Shown here one piece after another: positions 23,050 through 34,519 of a stretch of 64,000 bases of DNA. Both the position numbers and the translations under genes were made by a program. The stretch comes from Ophiura sarsii. Taxonomy: Eukaryota > Echinodermata > Ophiuroidea > Amphilepidida > Ophiuridae. The stretch covers positions 38,590,553-38,654,552 of the forward strand of contig CM069457.1 of assembly GCA_035610835.1 (NCBI GenBank), given 5' to 3'. Positions within the stretch are counted from its first letter, which is position 1. Each line of letters starts with the position of its first letter. Under the pieces are notes generated by a model that had not been told where the DNA came from, searched no databases, and was given only the letters and a program-made list of their open reading frames with translations.

Positions 23050-26000
23050 ATGGATGATGTAAAGATATGCTCGTTGAATGTGAACGGTTTACGAGATGGC
23101 AAAAAACGTACTGCTGTTTTTACATGGTTGAAGAAAAAAAACTTCACCGTATACTTTTTACAAGAAACGCATAGTATACAATCTGACTGTCGGAATTGGA
23201 ATAGCGATTGGGGTTCCACCGGTGTATGGAGCCATGGAACTTCACAAAGCAGAGGCTCTGCTATCTTGTTCAACAAGAACTGTGACTATAAATTATTAAA
23301 ATGTGTGTGCGACACAGAGGGACGTTATGTGATCATTGATTTTAAAATATCTGATGTTATTTACACAATTGCTAATATTTATGGACCAAATAAGGACTGT
23401 CCTGATTTTTATAAGAAGGTTGACGATGAGCTTGATAATTTTCATTGTGTTAATATTGTTTATGGTGGAGACTTAAATTGTGTGTTAAACTTATCTTTGG
23501 ATAAAAAGGGTGGCCGTAGTCATACCAATTTCAAATCACAAAAGGAGATTTTTAATTTAATGGCAAAAAGAGATCTTGTTGACATTTGGCGGTATAATAA
23601 TCCAGGTAAATTTCAGTATACATGGAAGTCGAATGACAAACCACCAATCATGTGTAGGTTGGATTATTTACTCATAAGTAATGGTTTAAAGGGAAATGTT
23701 ACTAATGTTGATATTAAACATGGTTTAAAATCAGATCATTCACTGGTACAATTAATGTTGTGCAGTAAACAGAATAAGCATGGTAAAGGAATGTGGAAAT
23801 TTAATGTTTCACTTTTGGATGACATGGAGTTTACTGATTTGATTCATAAAACTATTGACAATGTTAAAATTGATAATATTAATGCACGTCCGGACATGTT
23901 ATGGGAAACAATGAAATGTGTTATAAGAGGTGATACAATTAATTATGCCAGCCGGAAACGTAAACAGGCTAAAAGAACTGAAGAGTGTCTGGAACAAGAC
24001 ATAAATAATCTTGAGATTAAATATGCTGAAAATCCTAGTGAGCCGATTTTAAGGGAAATTGAAATCAAGAAGCACAATTTGGATTCAATTTATGATGAAA
24101 AAGTTAAAGGTGCAAGAATCAGATCCAAGGCAGATTGTACTGAATTTGGTGAGAAGAGTTCAAAATACTTTTTCAATCTCGAAAGGTACCGTGTTAATAA
24201 TAAGTCAATTACAAAGTTGATTGATGATGAAGGTAATGAGGTTACAGGTACAGAAAATATTCTGAATGAAGAGGTCAAATTCTACTCTAATTTGTATACT
24301 TCTCAATATAATACTGATCTAAATGCTCAGGAAGGTTTAACACAGCTTGGTCTATCACTGGAAGATATTCCTAAAGTGACTGAGAACAATAAAGATGAAT
24401 GTGAAGGTATCCTAAATATGCAGGAATGCACTGATGTCGTCAAAGAGATGAAACATGGTAAAAGTCCGGGGTCTGATGGATATCCAATTGAGTTCTATAA
24501 TTTTTTTTGGGATGTCATTGGACAAGTGGTTGTTGATTGTTTTAATTACTGTTTTGAGAAGGGTTGCATGACGGACGAGCAATGTAGAGGGGTAATTACT
24601 CTTATTCCAAAAGAAGGGAAGGATAATAAATTCTTGAAAAATTGGAGACCCATCAGCCTGCTTAATGTAGATTATAAAGTTGTATCTAAAGCTATTGCAA
24701 ATCGTTTCAAAAAAGTTCTCAATTCAGTTATTTCACCCGATCAAACTGGTTTTTTGTCAAATCGATATATTGGTGAAAATGTAAGGTTAATACTTGACAT
24801 TATTGAGTATGTAGATAACGAGAGTCTTCCTGGGTTACTTCTGTTCTTGGATTTTGAAAAAGCGTATGATAAACTTGAGTGGAATTATGTACAAAACTGT
24901 TTGGGTATGTTCGGATTTGGAAGTAACGCAAAAAAATGGGTCACTCTTTTTTACACCAACATCAGAAGTTGTGTTACAAACATGGGCTTTGTCTCAAACT
25001 ATTTTGATTTATCACGGGGTCTTCGTCAAGGATGCCCCTTAAGTTGTTACATTTTCATAATTTGCGCGGAGGTCTTGGCCATTGCAATCCGTAAAAATAA
25101 GTGCATTAAAGGTATTAATATTAAGGGAAATGAGTCTGTTAAGTTAACACAATATGCAGATGATACCACTCTTATCTTGGATGGCTCAAAGGATTCCCTC
25201 GTGCAATCCCTTAAGGTTCTTAAATCTTTCAGCAAAATATCTGGTTTAAGTGTAAATTATTCTAAATCATCTGTATTAAAGATAGGTTCTTTAAAGAATG
25301 ATGAGACCATTTTACATCCAGATGCTAATCTAATCTGGTCTAAGGGCCCTGTCAAATTCTTGGGGGTAAATATTTCTCTGAACAAAAAACTTCTTTTTGA
25401 ATTAAATTATGAGGTCCAGTTTCAGAAATTAAGCAAAATCTTAAACATTTGGTTACAAAGGGGTCTTACCCCCATTGGAAGAGTGTTAGTTATTAAATCA
25501 TTAGCTATTTCTCAGCTCACATATTTATTATCTGTTCTACCAAATCCTCCTGATTCGTTTTTGAAAAAAATTGAAAAGGTGTTTTTCAAATTTATTTGGA
25601 ATGGTAAACAAGACAAAATAAACAGGGACACCATGTACAATAAAGTTGACGAAGGTGGTTTGAACATGACTAACATCTATGATTATAAAGATGCTATTAA
25701 AATATCATGGGTTAAAAGGTTTGTTGACCCTAATAATGAGGGCAAGTGGAAGATTTTGTTTGATAATGAAATCAAGAAAATTGGTGGTGATTGGATTTGG
25801 CAATGTGAGCCAGCTAACGTGTGTGATTTAAATGTAAATAAAATTAGCAACAGTTTTTTGAAAGATATTTTGAAAGGATGGTTGAAGTTACGAAAAAAGT
25901 ATGAGATTGTTGATAAAATTATATGGTATAATTCCAAAATTAAGATTGGTAAAAAAACAGTCCATTATAGTAGCTGGAGTAACAGTAATATTAATTTTGT

Positions 26001-26820
26001 ATCAGATTTAATTGAATCCGATCATTTGATGAGTTTCATGGAATTCAAGGAGAAGTACCATGCTGTGAAAACTAATTTTGTTGAATATTTTGGAATTGTT
26101 CAATGTATCAAAAAGAATTTAAAGGAGTCATGTTCTAAGTTATTTACTTTGACTGGTAATTATGAAAGGAAGGAACAGCTGATGACGGATATTTTATTAA
26201 CAAAAAGAGTCTGTAAATTTGCCTATGAAAAGATGAGGAAGCATGTAATACCAAATGCGAAGCAGTACTAATAAGGCAAGGCTCAATTTGATATTGATTT
26301 GTCACAGCCAATTAATGACTGGAAGGAAGTGTACTCATTAGCTTTTAAATGCTGTATGGACTCATATACAAGATATTTCCAGTTTCGTTATATTCATAAT
26401 ATTCTACCAACAAACTATTTCTTGTTCAGAATTGGTTTAATAGAAACTGATACATGTAGTTTCTGCAAAGTGAATAGAGAAACGGTAAAACATCTCATGT
26501 GGGAGTGTAATGTAACAAAAGATTTTTGGAACAATCTTAGTGCATGGATGAATACTGGGCTAAATATCTTTTTCAATGTGAACTATCAGAATATATGTCT
26601 TGGCTTATTTAATGAAGATTTCGACTTTTTCAAAAATATTATTATTATTTTGGCAAAACGTTATATTTATAGATGCAGAGTTGAAGAAAAGAAACTTAGT
26701 ATTTATGTCTTTAAAGCATTGGTGAAAATGACCGAAAAATCCGAGAAAGTGATTGCAGAACGGAATGATAAAATGGCATCCCATAACAAAAGATGGGGGA
26801 TTTTGACATTGTTTTCATAA
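23050..26820 (+). pseudogene. L1-like ORF2 (endonuclease/reverse transcriptase), two in-frame stops
   Basis: ORF2 encodes the nicking and reverse-transcribing enzyme of target-primed reverse transcription. Residues ~1-235 form an apurinic-type endonuclease: LNVNGL, LQETH, GGDLNCVL and SDHSLV (~228) keep the catalytic N, E, D/N and D/H. The RT follows with NWRPISLLNVDYK, LLFLDFEKAYDKLEW (~598), LRQGCPLS and QYADDT (~701). The frame runs 1073 codons to TAATAA at 26269-26274, then continues in the same frame to 26820 with the expected C-terminal zinc motif CSFCKVNRETVKHLMWEC. The two adjacent stops are the only lesion; they remove the cysteine-rich tail if not read through. Confidence 0.88.
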
Positions 26821-27086
26821 TATTGTTTTCATAATATTGTTATCATAATATTGTTTTCATAATGTTTTCTTTAAAAAAATAGCATTATGTGCCTATATAG
26901 TAAAACTTTGTCTGGCACTTGTGGCGTCTGAATGTTGATGCCTTGTCTGTATTTGATGTATTTTTTGTAGTGTTATTTTTGTATTTTGTTAATTTATTGT
27001 TGTATGTTATAAAATAAAAAAGTCCCTATAAACGGGCTGGAAAGAGAAAAAAAAAAAAAAAAAAAAAGAAAAAAAAAAGATTAAAA

Positions 27087-27479
27087 ATGCCAAATCACCA
27101 TATGTGTTTAAAAGAAAGTTTAAGTTATATCTTCTTTCATATTACATTACAATAATCAATTAATAATTTTTATAGTTTACCACATGAGAAATTGTACCAC
27201 ATGAGATTATTATGTTATAGCTGATGCCATCATTACTGCCCACACTTTAGTGTTTAGTTGCACATGTCCTGTCCGGTCTTGTTTACACATATCCTGTCCT
27301 GTCTCTTGTTTGTAGTCGTCTTCTTTGTAGTACTTTTAAGACACTATCATATTTATTTATCATGAAATTATCAGGGTGACCAATATACTTCGAGCTGTGC
27401 TCCTTTTGGTTTTCCCCACCTTTATTTTTCTAATAATTTACTTGATGATGTATTATATATGGTGAAAATAAACTGAAAC
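27087..27479 (+). mobile_element. CR1/Jockey-like LINE, 3' part
   Basis: Coding sequence resumes after the L1-like insertion with KRKFKLYLLSYYITIIN and a stop at about 27160, then a ~310-bp 3' UTR ending GTGAAAATAAACTGAAACT. Joined in order with 20263-21772 this is one element copy. Confidence 0.8.
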
Positions 27480-28700
27480 TGTATAAGAATACAGATTCCA
27501 CCGTAGACTTGAACAGCTGCATTTTGGCGCCGTCGCTGGTCGAACTGTTCCACACAGCTGTGAGTTTTCGTGCTGCGACCCATGCAATCTGTCGCCGTCG
27601 TTGGAAAGCACCAATGTTCTCTGCCACATTGCATCCTAAATAGCAGAAGTCGTCGCATACCGCAAGGGTGATACCAGATGTGGTATGGATGTCCGTGTGT
27701 GGAGTGTCGCCAACAAACATGACCTTGGATTTAGAGGCGTTTAGAAGAAGGCCGACCTTTGCTGATGCTGTCTCGAAACGGTGCAGTTGGCGCAGGGCAG
27801 CGTCTCCGTTGTCGGACATCAGTGCGGCGTTGTCTGCATATGCAAGAGCAGGGATTCTGACGGCAATATGACATGCCGACATGCGCCTTCTCACAGTGTA
27901 ACCGTCCTCAGTGGTGAGCGATGTACGCATAATATAGTTCATGACAATCACAAATAAGTACGGTGACAGCGTATCGCCCTGTAGTACTCCCGAAGTTGAG
28001 TCAAACTCATCGGTGCAACCAGATGATGTACGAACGCACGCAGCGGTATCAGTGTATAGGGACATAATGGCGTTGATGAAAGTCATAGGAGTGTCGTATA
28101 AAGCCAAAATGTCTTTTAGGGCCTTACGATCAACACAGTCAAATGCTTTGGAGAAATCTACAAAGGTTATAACAATGCTTCGTTTTCTAGAACGGCATGC
28201 GTCGATTGCCATACGGAGTCATACGATTTGCTCAACTGTGTTGCGTCCGGGTCGGAATCCTGCCTGCCATGGCAATAGTAACATCTCCAATCGCTCCCGA
28301 AGTCGAACTAGCAGAACACGATTGAACAGTTTAGCATTGACACACATGAGGCTAAGTCCACGCTGGTTGGTCAGGTCAGAAGTGTGCTGCTTCCCTTTGG
28401 GATGGCGACGATGGTGGGGCGCCGCCATATCTGTGGAGGTTCCTCGCCGGTGAGCATGTCATTCATGATGGGAAGAACACAGGTCAGGAGTAGAAGAACG
28501 CCAACAATGTCAGATGGTAGCTCGTCAGGACCGGCTGACTTGCCAGAAGGTGTTAGTCGAGCAGATGTGTGGAGTTCTTCCAGTGTGATTGGACCCGGTG
28601 TTCACGTCGGGTGCCTGTGGCAGTGAAAGACACGTAATGATCACTAGTGAGATTGGAGTGATATGGAGGTCTCTATAAGAAATGCGGACCGAATTAAGCC
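27480..28700 (-). mobile_element. RTE-like LINE, reverse-transcriptase part (split copy)
   Basis: On the minus strand, LEELHTSARLTPSGKSAGPD and the PQIWRRPTIVAIPKGK region lead into RGLSLMCVNAKLFNRVLL and WQAGFRPGRNTVEQIV. Then come a stop, TFVDFSKAFDCVDRKAL, SGVLQGDTLSPYLF, LAYADNAALMS (YADN instead of YADD) and VDNxQLF-like KMQLFKSTVESVFLY. The sequence breaks at 27480 and continues at 20262. The premature stop near 28213, the altered active site and the insertion make it inactive. Confidence 0.85.
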
Positions 28701-28967
28701 TATAAGCCGTAACCATTGGGTATGCTGACTAGTTTTATAAAGGTCAAACTTCCATCTAATAGTGATAGAACGACCGCCGTAGCAGTTCGCCCAAAATGAA
28801 GGCTAAAGATGAAATAAAGCACCTAAAGAGCTTCAAGAAGATACCACACCTCCAAATAAATTTATGCCAGCGCCCATCACCATTAATTTAAATGTACAGA
28901 AGAAAGTGTTCTTAATATGAAAGAAATTTGTGTCATTGGTGATTTGTAGCCTATAACAAAAGAACCC

Positions 28968-29520
28968 TGATATTTTTTGTAATAGTAAGATTTGACACAA
29001 CTTTTCTCTTTTCACCTCTTCTAGAGATGCACCGAATATAGCTAGCAGACAGCAATTTGGAGAGTGGACTAGTATTCGACGTCCTGTTGCGGAAAAAATT
29101 AAGGTCAACCCTCAAAAATTTGGTGTTCTTTTGATGAAAGACATCAGTATCTTCAAAGAAAACAAGGATTTGAAAAAAAAAACCAGTCGCTCGATAGCTG
29201 AAACAATCAGACTTTGATTTGATCTCTTGATTATACACTCAATATTAAACAAAAGAACCATGGTTATTTCTGTAATAGTAAGATTTGACACAACTTTTCT
29301 CTTTTCACCTCTTCTAGAACAAACGCACCAAATATAGCTAGCAAACAGCCATTTGAAGAGTGGACTAATATTCGACGTCCTGTTGCGGGGAAAATGAAGG
29401 TAAACCCCCCCCCCCCAAAAAAAAAAGGGGTTCTTTTGATGGAAGACATCAGTATCTTCAAAGAAAACAAGGATTTGAACAAACCAGTTGCTCGATAGCT
29501 GAAAAAATCAGACTTTGATT
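28968..29520. repeat. Tandem pair of a ~290-bp dispersed repeat
   Basis: Two copies start with GTAATAGTAAGATTTGACAC at about 28979 and 29272. Each contains CTTTTCTCTTTTCACCTCTT, CGACGTCCTGTTGCGG and GACATCAGTATCTTCAAAGA. A third copy lies at 56905-57130 in the last large intron before the Rho linker exons. In two of the three a poly-C run sits at the same internal position. Function unknown. Confidence 0.85.
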
Positions 29521-29597
29521 TTACGATCTATTAAGCATGTAAAGTCAATGGTGATTTATTTGGTGGTGTGAGACCAGAAGAATCAAGTAAAGCGGAA

Positions 29598-29640
29598 GAC
29601 CATCTGAATTCTCATCCAACTGATGAGAACTCAGATGGTC
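29598..29640. repeat. 19-bp-stem hairpin with 5-base loop
   Basis: GACCATCTGAATTCTCATC and GATGAGAACTCAGATGGTC form a stem with one mismatch around the loop CAACT. The loop end of the hairpin is repeated just downstream (CTCATCCAACTGATGAG, to about 29660). It lies at the 5' edge of an L1-like fragment. Confidence 0.85.
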
Positions 29641-29689
29641 TTCTCATCCAACTGATGAGGCTAGGGCTAGATGGGAGAATGTTAAGAAT

Positions 29690-30300
29690 AAGTTGAAAAT
29701 CACTACGTTCATTATTGTCAGGTCCAGAGCAGACTGGTTAGAAAAGGGAGAGAGAGAAAAATAAGGTTTTCCTCAACCTTGAAAAATCCAACAAAGCTTA
29801 GAGTATTATCGGATCAGATACTCAATACTAATGGTGATGAAATCTATGATTCAAATGGGATATTAAAGGAGATTAAGAATTTCTGTACTACTTTGTATTC
29901 CAAAAGAATGTTGATTTTGATACAGATTCTAAAAAATCATTTTTGAATAATGAAGAAGATGACAAAAACAATTGCGATTTTAAATGAGATGCGGAAAAAC
30001 GGTAAATCGCCGAGTAATGATGGTATTGTTTTATAAGCATTTATAGCACACATCGTTGTAATTATTCAATAAATAGTCTGAATGAGGGTTATAATTCAGG
30101 AGAGCTAAAGCAGCTCAAACAAATAAGTTCTGATCACTCTCATGTTGAAAAAGGCCAAGGATAAACGTAGTATTACAAATTATAGACCAATTACAATGCT
30201 TAATGTTGCACTAACTACAAATGTACGATCTGGTTATAATCAATCAGCTTTTAAATTTGTGGCTAATATATATATTGTTGATGCCCTGCGTACAGTGGCC
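29690..30300 (+). mobile_element. Decayed L1-like ORF2 fragment
   Basis: The plus strand encodes SRADWLEKGERENKVFLNLE followed by KSNK, the L1/Tx1 linker just before the RT (compare SKADCTEFGEKSSKYFFNLE in the element at 21773). EMRKNGKSPSNDG and SITNYRPITMLNVA follow after frameshifts and stops, then the RT is lost. Dead copy of another L1-like family. Confidence 0.75.
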
Positions 30301-30346
30301 GACATACTCTACAGGGTGTCCTTAAAAAAAGGTGCACGCGTTCCAC

Positions 30347-30424
30347 GTCATTGCCCTCATATTGATTACTCAGTATTTGGCCGTGATCTTTATATGATAC
30401 TGAGTAATCAATCAGGGCAATGAC
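30347..30424. repeat. Inverted repeat, ~28-bp arms
   Basis: GTCATTGCCCT...GATTACTCAGTAT is matched inverted by ATACTGAGTAATC...AGGGCAATGAC across a 20-base spacer. It is preceded by ACAGGGTGTCCTTAAAAAAA, a phrase that recurs near 59252 as ACAGGGTGTCTCTATAAAAA, so it is probably the end of a dispersed element. Confidence 0.75.
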
Positions 30425-30616
30425 CGGGTCCGGACTAAATCGCTAGTGGGAACGCGATTCAAGTAGGTCACGGTCCGGACTCAAAAGTGTTTTTTTGTTA
30501 TTTTGCTGAGTCATCGTTGTGACGACCACTTGTGGGAACGCAACTTTCAAGTGGGTCCACGTCCGGACTAGTCCGAACCCGGACAGCTTCTTCTTATGTG
30601 GGAACACGGCCTTAGT

Positions 30617-31023
30617 CTCAAAGGGACATTAAGTGGTGTTGAAAATTTTAAATGTTTTAAAATGTACTTCAGAATTCAAGATGAACATTAAAAATTGCCA
30701 TTATTGTTGTTTCTACTAACAAAAACACAGCAAAACTTGATTAAAACAATATCATCGCTATTTATTGAAAAACGCCCTCTATGCAAATATGGTTCGCGTT
30801 ATGTATCACGCGTACTGCAGGGGGATACTGTCGGACGTAAAATGCTCGTCCCGGCTGTACGAGCATTTTTGAATCGACGTTTTCTTGTACAAAGAGGGCT
30901 GATTTTTCTTAATCCTTATAGGTGTAAGTTCATACATGTAATACAATTATAAAAATATACTAATCCCAGTTTTTATCATAATTGAGGGCGCAGCCTCCAA
31001 CACATCTCTTAGTGTCCCTTTAA
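30617..31023. mobile_element. MITE with internal hairpin (copy 1)
   Basis: The ends AAAGGGACATTAAGTGGTGTTG and CAACACATCTCTTAGTGTCCCTTT (inverse) form TIRs of ~22 bp with mismatches. Inside is a hairpin at 30839-30869: AAAATGCTCGT, loop CCCGGCTGT, ACGAGCATTTT. A second copy at 57293-57645, inverted, shares about 300 bases including the hairpin with a compensated base pair. No coding capacity. Confidence 0.8.
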
Positions 31024-31069
31024 TCGCGGGGCGCTCACGGCGGGTGATAAATGCATACTGAATTGTTAA

Positions 31070-31165
31070 TTGCGGGCCTTGGCCGATTGAGTGGACTAGG
31101 ACACTGTATTCCATACTGGATGACCGGGTCGGATCCCGTCGTCGGCAAGTCCGGTTTCCCCGCTA
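31070..31165 (+). repeat. tRNA-like segment (SINE relic, tentative)
   Basis: TTGGCCGATTGAGTGG resembles a tRNA A-box and GGGTCGGATCCCG forms a 4-bp T-arm-like stem with a B-box-like loop about 40 bases later. The full cloverleaf is not convincing. It follows directly after the MITE. Confidence 0.35.
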
Positions 31166-31853
31166 AATCCGCTCATTTCGAAAGCTGTTAGGGTTAATAT
31201 GAATAAATAAGTTACAGAATTATTTTCAAAATATTTTTGGATAGGAGACTTCTAAGTATGCATGCAAATAAAATATAGATATCCTGTACACGATTGGTAG
31301 CAATTTGATTATAATTGAGCAGAACCCACGAACTTCCAATACATACAATACCATGAATAAGTTTCTAGAACATTTCAGTTGGTATGCAATCGCTATTATA
31401 GGTCGCCCGGTTAATACGGGTTATTTGTGCCTTTTGCCGTTCGTCAGTATTTCTCGTCTAGGCATAATTCTGTTATACCCTACACACCAACATCGGTAGT
31501 ATGCGTCGTTCTTAAAAATCATGCACTATGAATACCTCTGTGAAGGGTATAACACAAGTCTAGATCAGGCCGGTAACTAGGATATATTCTTGAGGCGAAT
31601 TTGGCAACATTTGAATTTTTTTCCAAAATATGGAACATTTTTACAAAACAAATTTGACCTTTTTCAAAACTTGAAATTTACCCTTTTTCCAACAAAAATA
31701 CATAAAATCCCACTGTTTTTCTAAACATTTGTAAGGGACTTTTGGATGAATTTCGGGATTGGGGGCCTAGATACGAGCTTGGTCATGGTCTACGAGTAGA
31801 ATGAGTATAATTGACTACAGTATCACATCACTTGAGAGGTTCGTAATTGCTAA

Positions 31854-32236
31854 GCATACTCCACAACGCTCGAACACTGAGCGGTAGCGTTTGCCACCGC
31901 TATGAGGGGCACATTATCTCCGACCTATGTGTTTCTATACGCTACTTGCACGATACAGATGGAACCACTCAAAGCGAGGCTCTTCCCTCACCACGCACTA
32001 TCACGCACTATCACGCCACACTGCGTCGTGGTTTCACGCAGGTTTGTGCATCACGTGACGCGGTTGGTCGCGCGCGCGATGAGGGGAGAGCCTCTCTTTC
32101 ATTCTAAAATGGCGATTGCGTGCAAGTAGTGTATGGCATAATGATCGCGGGGGAGCCATTGTATTATTATGTCAATTAATGAACACGAATACGCATGCGT
32201 AAGAGCATGAAAGAGTTTGAGCATTGTGGAGTATGC
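31854..32236. mobile_element. Small TIR element
   Basis: GCATACTCCACAACGCTC at 31854 and the inverse GAGCATTGTGGAGTATGC ending at 32236 form ~18-bp TIRs with one mismatch around a 350-bp interior without recognised coding. Confidence 0.65.
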
Positions 32237-32449
32237 TCATCGCTTTAGTTAGCTATTTGTTTATGCCATTGACACTTTTAACATACTATAAGTGTAACAG
32301 AGTATATCACATACTTTCATTATTATATTACATCAAATATGCTGCATGTACTATGAGCAAATAATATATCAATAATAGTCTGGATGTTTACATTTTCATT
32401 ACAGTTATCAAATACATTTTGTTTGCTATGTATGTCTACATTGTATATC

Positions 32450-34515
32450 ATCAATAATAATAATAATAATACTGAACATTTATAATGCGCGCAAATCTGC
32501 CGAAGCACTTATGGCGCAGTGAGCAATTAAACAAGAGAAACAATGAAACCAGAGCAGAGAACATTATACATATACAAATAATGCATAAAAAAGCAACAAT
32601 TATACAATGCAATAAATCACAAAATTAATTGAAACAGCTTAATTATACGCAATATTACATCAGATGAGTTTTGAGGCCAGTTTTGAATGATGAGAGAGAT
32701 GAACAGGCACGGATATGATTAGGAAGTGAATTCCAGAGCCTAGGCGCAGCAATAGTAAAGGCTCTGTCCCCCATGACCGATACGACTTTTCCATAACCAG
32801 AAGATTTTTTGATGTGGAACGCAAGCCAGACCGAGACGGTTTATACAATGCAAGAAGTTCAGTGATGTAGGCTGGAGCAAGTTCATTTATGGCACGATAA
32901 GTGAGTATGAGAAGCTTATATTGCACTCTCAGATGAACTGGTAGCCAGTGCAAATCAAACAAGATTGGGGTTATGTGAGAAGATGGTTTTGTGCGTGTGA
33001 TGAGACGTGCAGCCGTGTTTTGAATTACTTGTAAACGATGAATCTGATCTATAGGAAGTCCGTGAAGGAGAGAGTTGCCGATGTCTAATCTGGAAGTGAT
33101 GAAGGCGTGAACCAGTTGTTCTGTTGTCTTTGAGTCCAGAAATTTCCGAATTTTGCCCAGGCTTCTTAATTGAAAAAGAAGCTGATTTGACAATGGAAGA
33201 TATGTGCGAAGTTAGAGTCATTGATGCATCCATAATGAAGCCAAGATTGCGAACTTGTTTCACTGGAGCAATGGTTGAGCTGCCTATATTAATGTGAATG
33301 TCAGAAAGCTTGTCTAACATGTGTATGGAGCCAAATAAGATGAATTCAGTCTTGCTATCGTTGAGTTTGAGAGAATTATTTTTCATCCATTGACGGATCT
33401 CCTCAACACATGCTTCAATAACATGAATTGCATCAGTGGCAGCTGTCTGGTTAGCGTCAAATGAAAAATAAATTTGGGTATCATCTGCATATATGTGGTA
33501 TTTGAGGTTGTATTTCTGTAAAATATGACGGATTGGTGCGGTGTAAATGACGAACCATTGTGGTCCCAGTACGGAACCTTGGGGCACAGAATAGTTCGGT
33601 GTAACTGGCTCAGACAAGGTGTCACCAATTCTATCATGTTGTATTCTATCCCGTAAGTACGATTTACACCATTTCAGTGCTACGCCTGACACACCGATGT
33701 TATTTTGAAGCCTTTGCAGTAGGATATTATGATCCACAGTGTCAAACGCAGCACTGAGATCAAGCATCACCAGGGCAGTTATTTTGCCATTGTCCATTGC
33801 CCGCAGAATGTCGTTATTAACACGTAGCAGCGCTGTCTCGATGCTATGATTTGCACGGTAGGCAGATTGGAAAGGATCTTGCAATTCCCAATCATCAATG
33901 ACAGTCTTAAGGCGAGATGAAGCAACGCGCTCGATCATTTTTCCAAGGAACGACAAATTGGCAACTGGCCTAAAAATTTTGAGTTCCTCTTTATCAAGAC
34001 CAAGCTTCTTTAGAAGAGGTCTTATATATGCTGTTTTTAGAGCACTTGGAAAAATGCCTGTTGAAAAAGACATGTTAATTATACGAGTTAATGATGGAAC
34101 AATGTCCTGAACACATTCTTTTATGACCCATGTTGGTAGAGGGTCTAATTCACATGATTTGGTAGGTGCACTCATTAGCATTTTTAACAACTCGGCATCA
34201 GTGACTGGTTCAAAATCAGTTAGATGAGGAACACAAACTGACTTTTGTATGTCATTAGATGGAAACACAACACTCTCATTAAAACCACTTCGTATACTCT
34301 CAATCTTACCAACAAAAAACTGTGAGAACCTGTTGGCAAGCATTTGATCAGAAGTACAATTGGGAAGAACAGGATCTTTACTTTGTGCAAGAGATTGTAG
34401 ACAACACGAAAAAGACCTTTCTGGTCACCATGGCACTGAGCAACAGAATCAGAATAATAGGCGGTTTTAGCCTTCTCAATCATACTTATGACCACTTGCC
34501 TTTGGTCAATCACAG
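32450..34515 (-). mobile_element. CR1/L2-like LINE, 5'-truncated, RT-bearing
   Basis: The minus strand begins in the linker upstream of the RT (KTAYYSDSVAQCHGDQKGLF), shifts frame near 34385, then has a 462-codon frame with LANRFSQFFVGKIESI, MLDLSAAFDTVDHNILL, VPQGSVLGPQWF, HIYADDTQIYF and SLKLNDSKTEFILFG. A frameshift near 33170 leads into the C-terminal part (HAFITSRLDIGNSLLHGLP, LHWLPVHLRVQYKLLIL). The 3' end is an (AAT)n-type microsatellite at 32450-32470. Mutations are few but disabling. Confidence 0.88.
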
Positions 34516-34519
34516 CATT

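Larger units (their letters stand above)
21773..27077 (+). mobile_element. Nearly complete L1/Tx1-like LINE with target site duplication
   Basis: AGATTAAAA precedes the element (21764-21772) and follows its poly(A) tail (27078-27086), interrupting a continuous reading frame of an older LINE. The order is a ~137-bp leader, ORF1 (21910-22746), a 300-bp spacer, ORF2 (23050-26820, two stops), a ~230-bp 3' UTR with AATAAA near 27012, and an A-rich tail at 27048-27077. The small number of lesions suggests a recent insertion. Confidence 0.9.

Noticed and set aside
29620..29665. CTGATGAG motifs suggesting a hammerhead ribozyme
   Set aside because: The required stem II followed by GAAA and the cleavage-site strand are not present; a simple hairpin explains the sequence.
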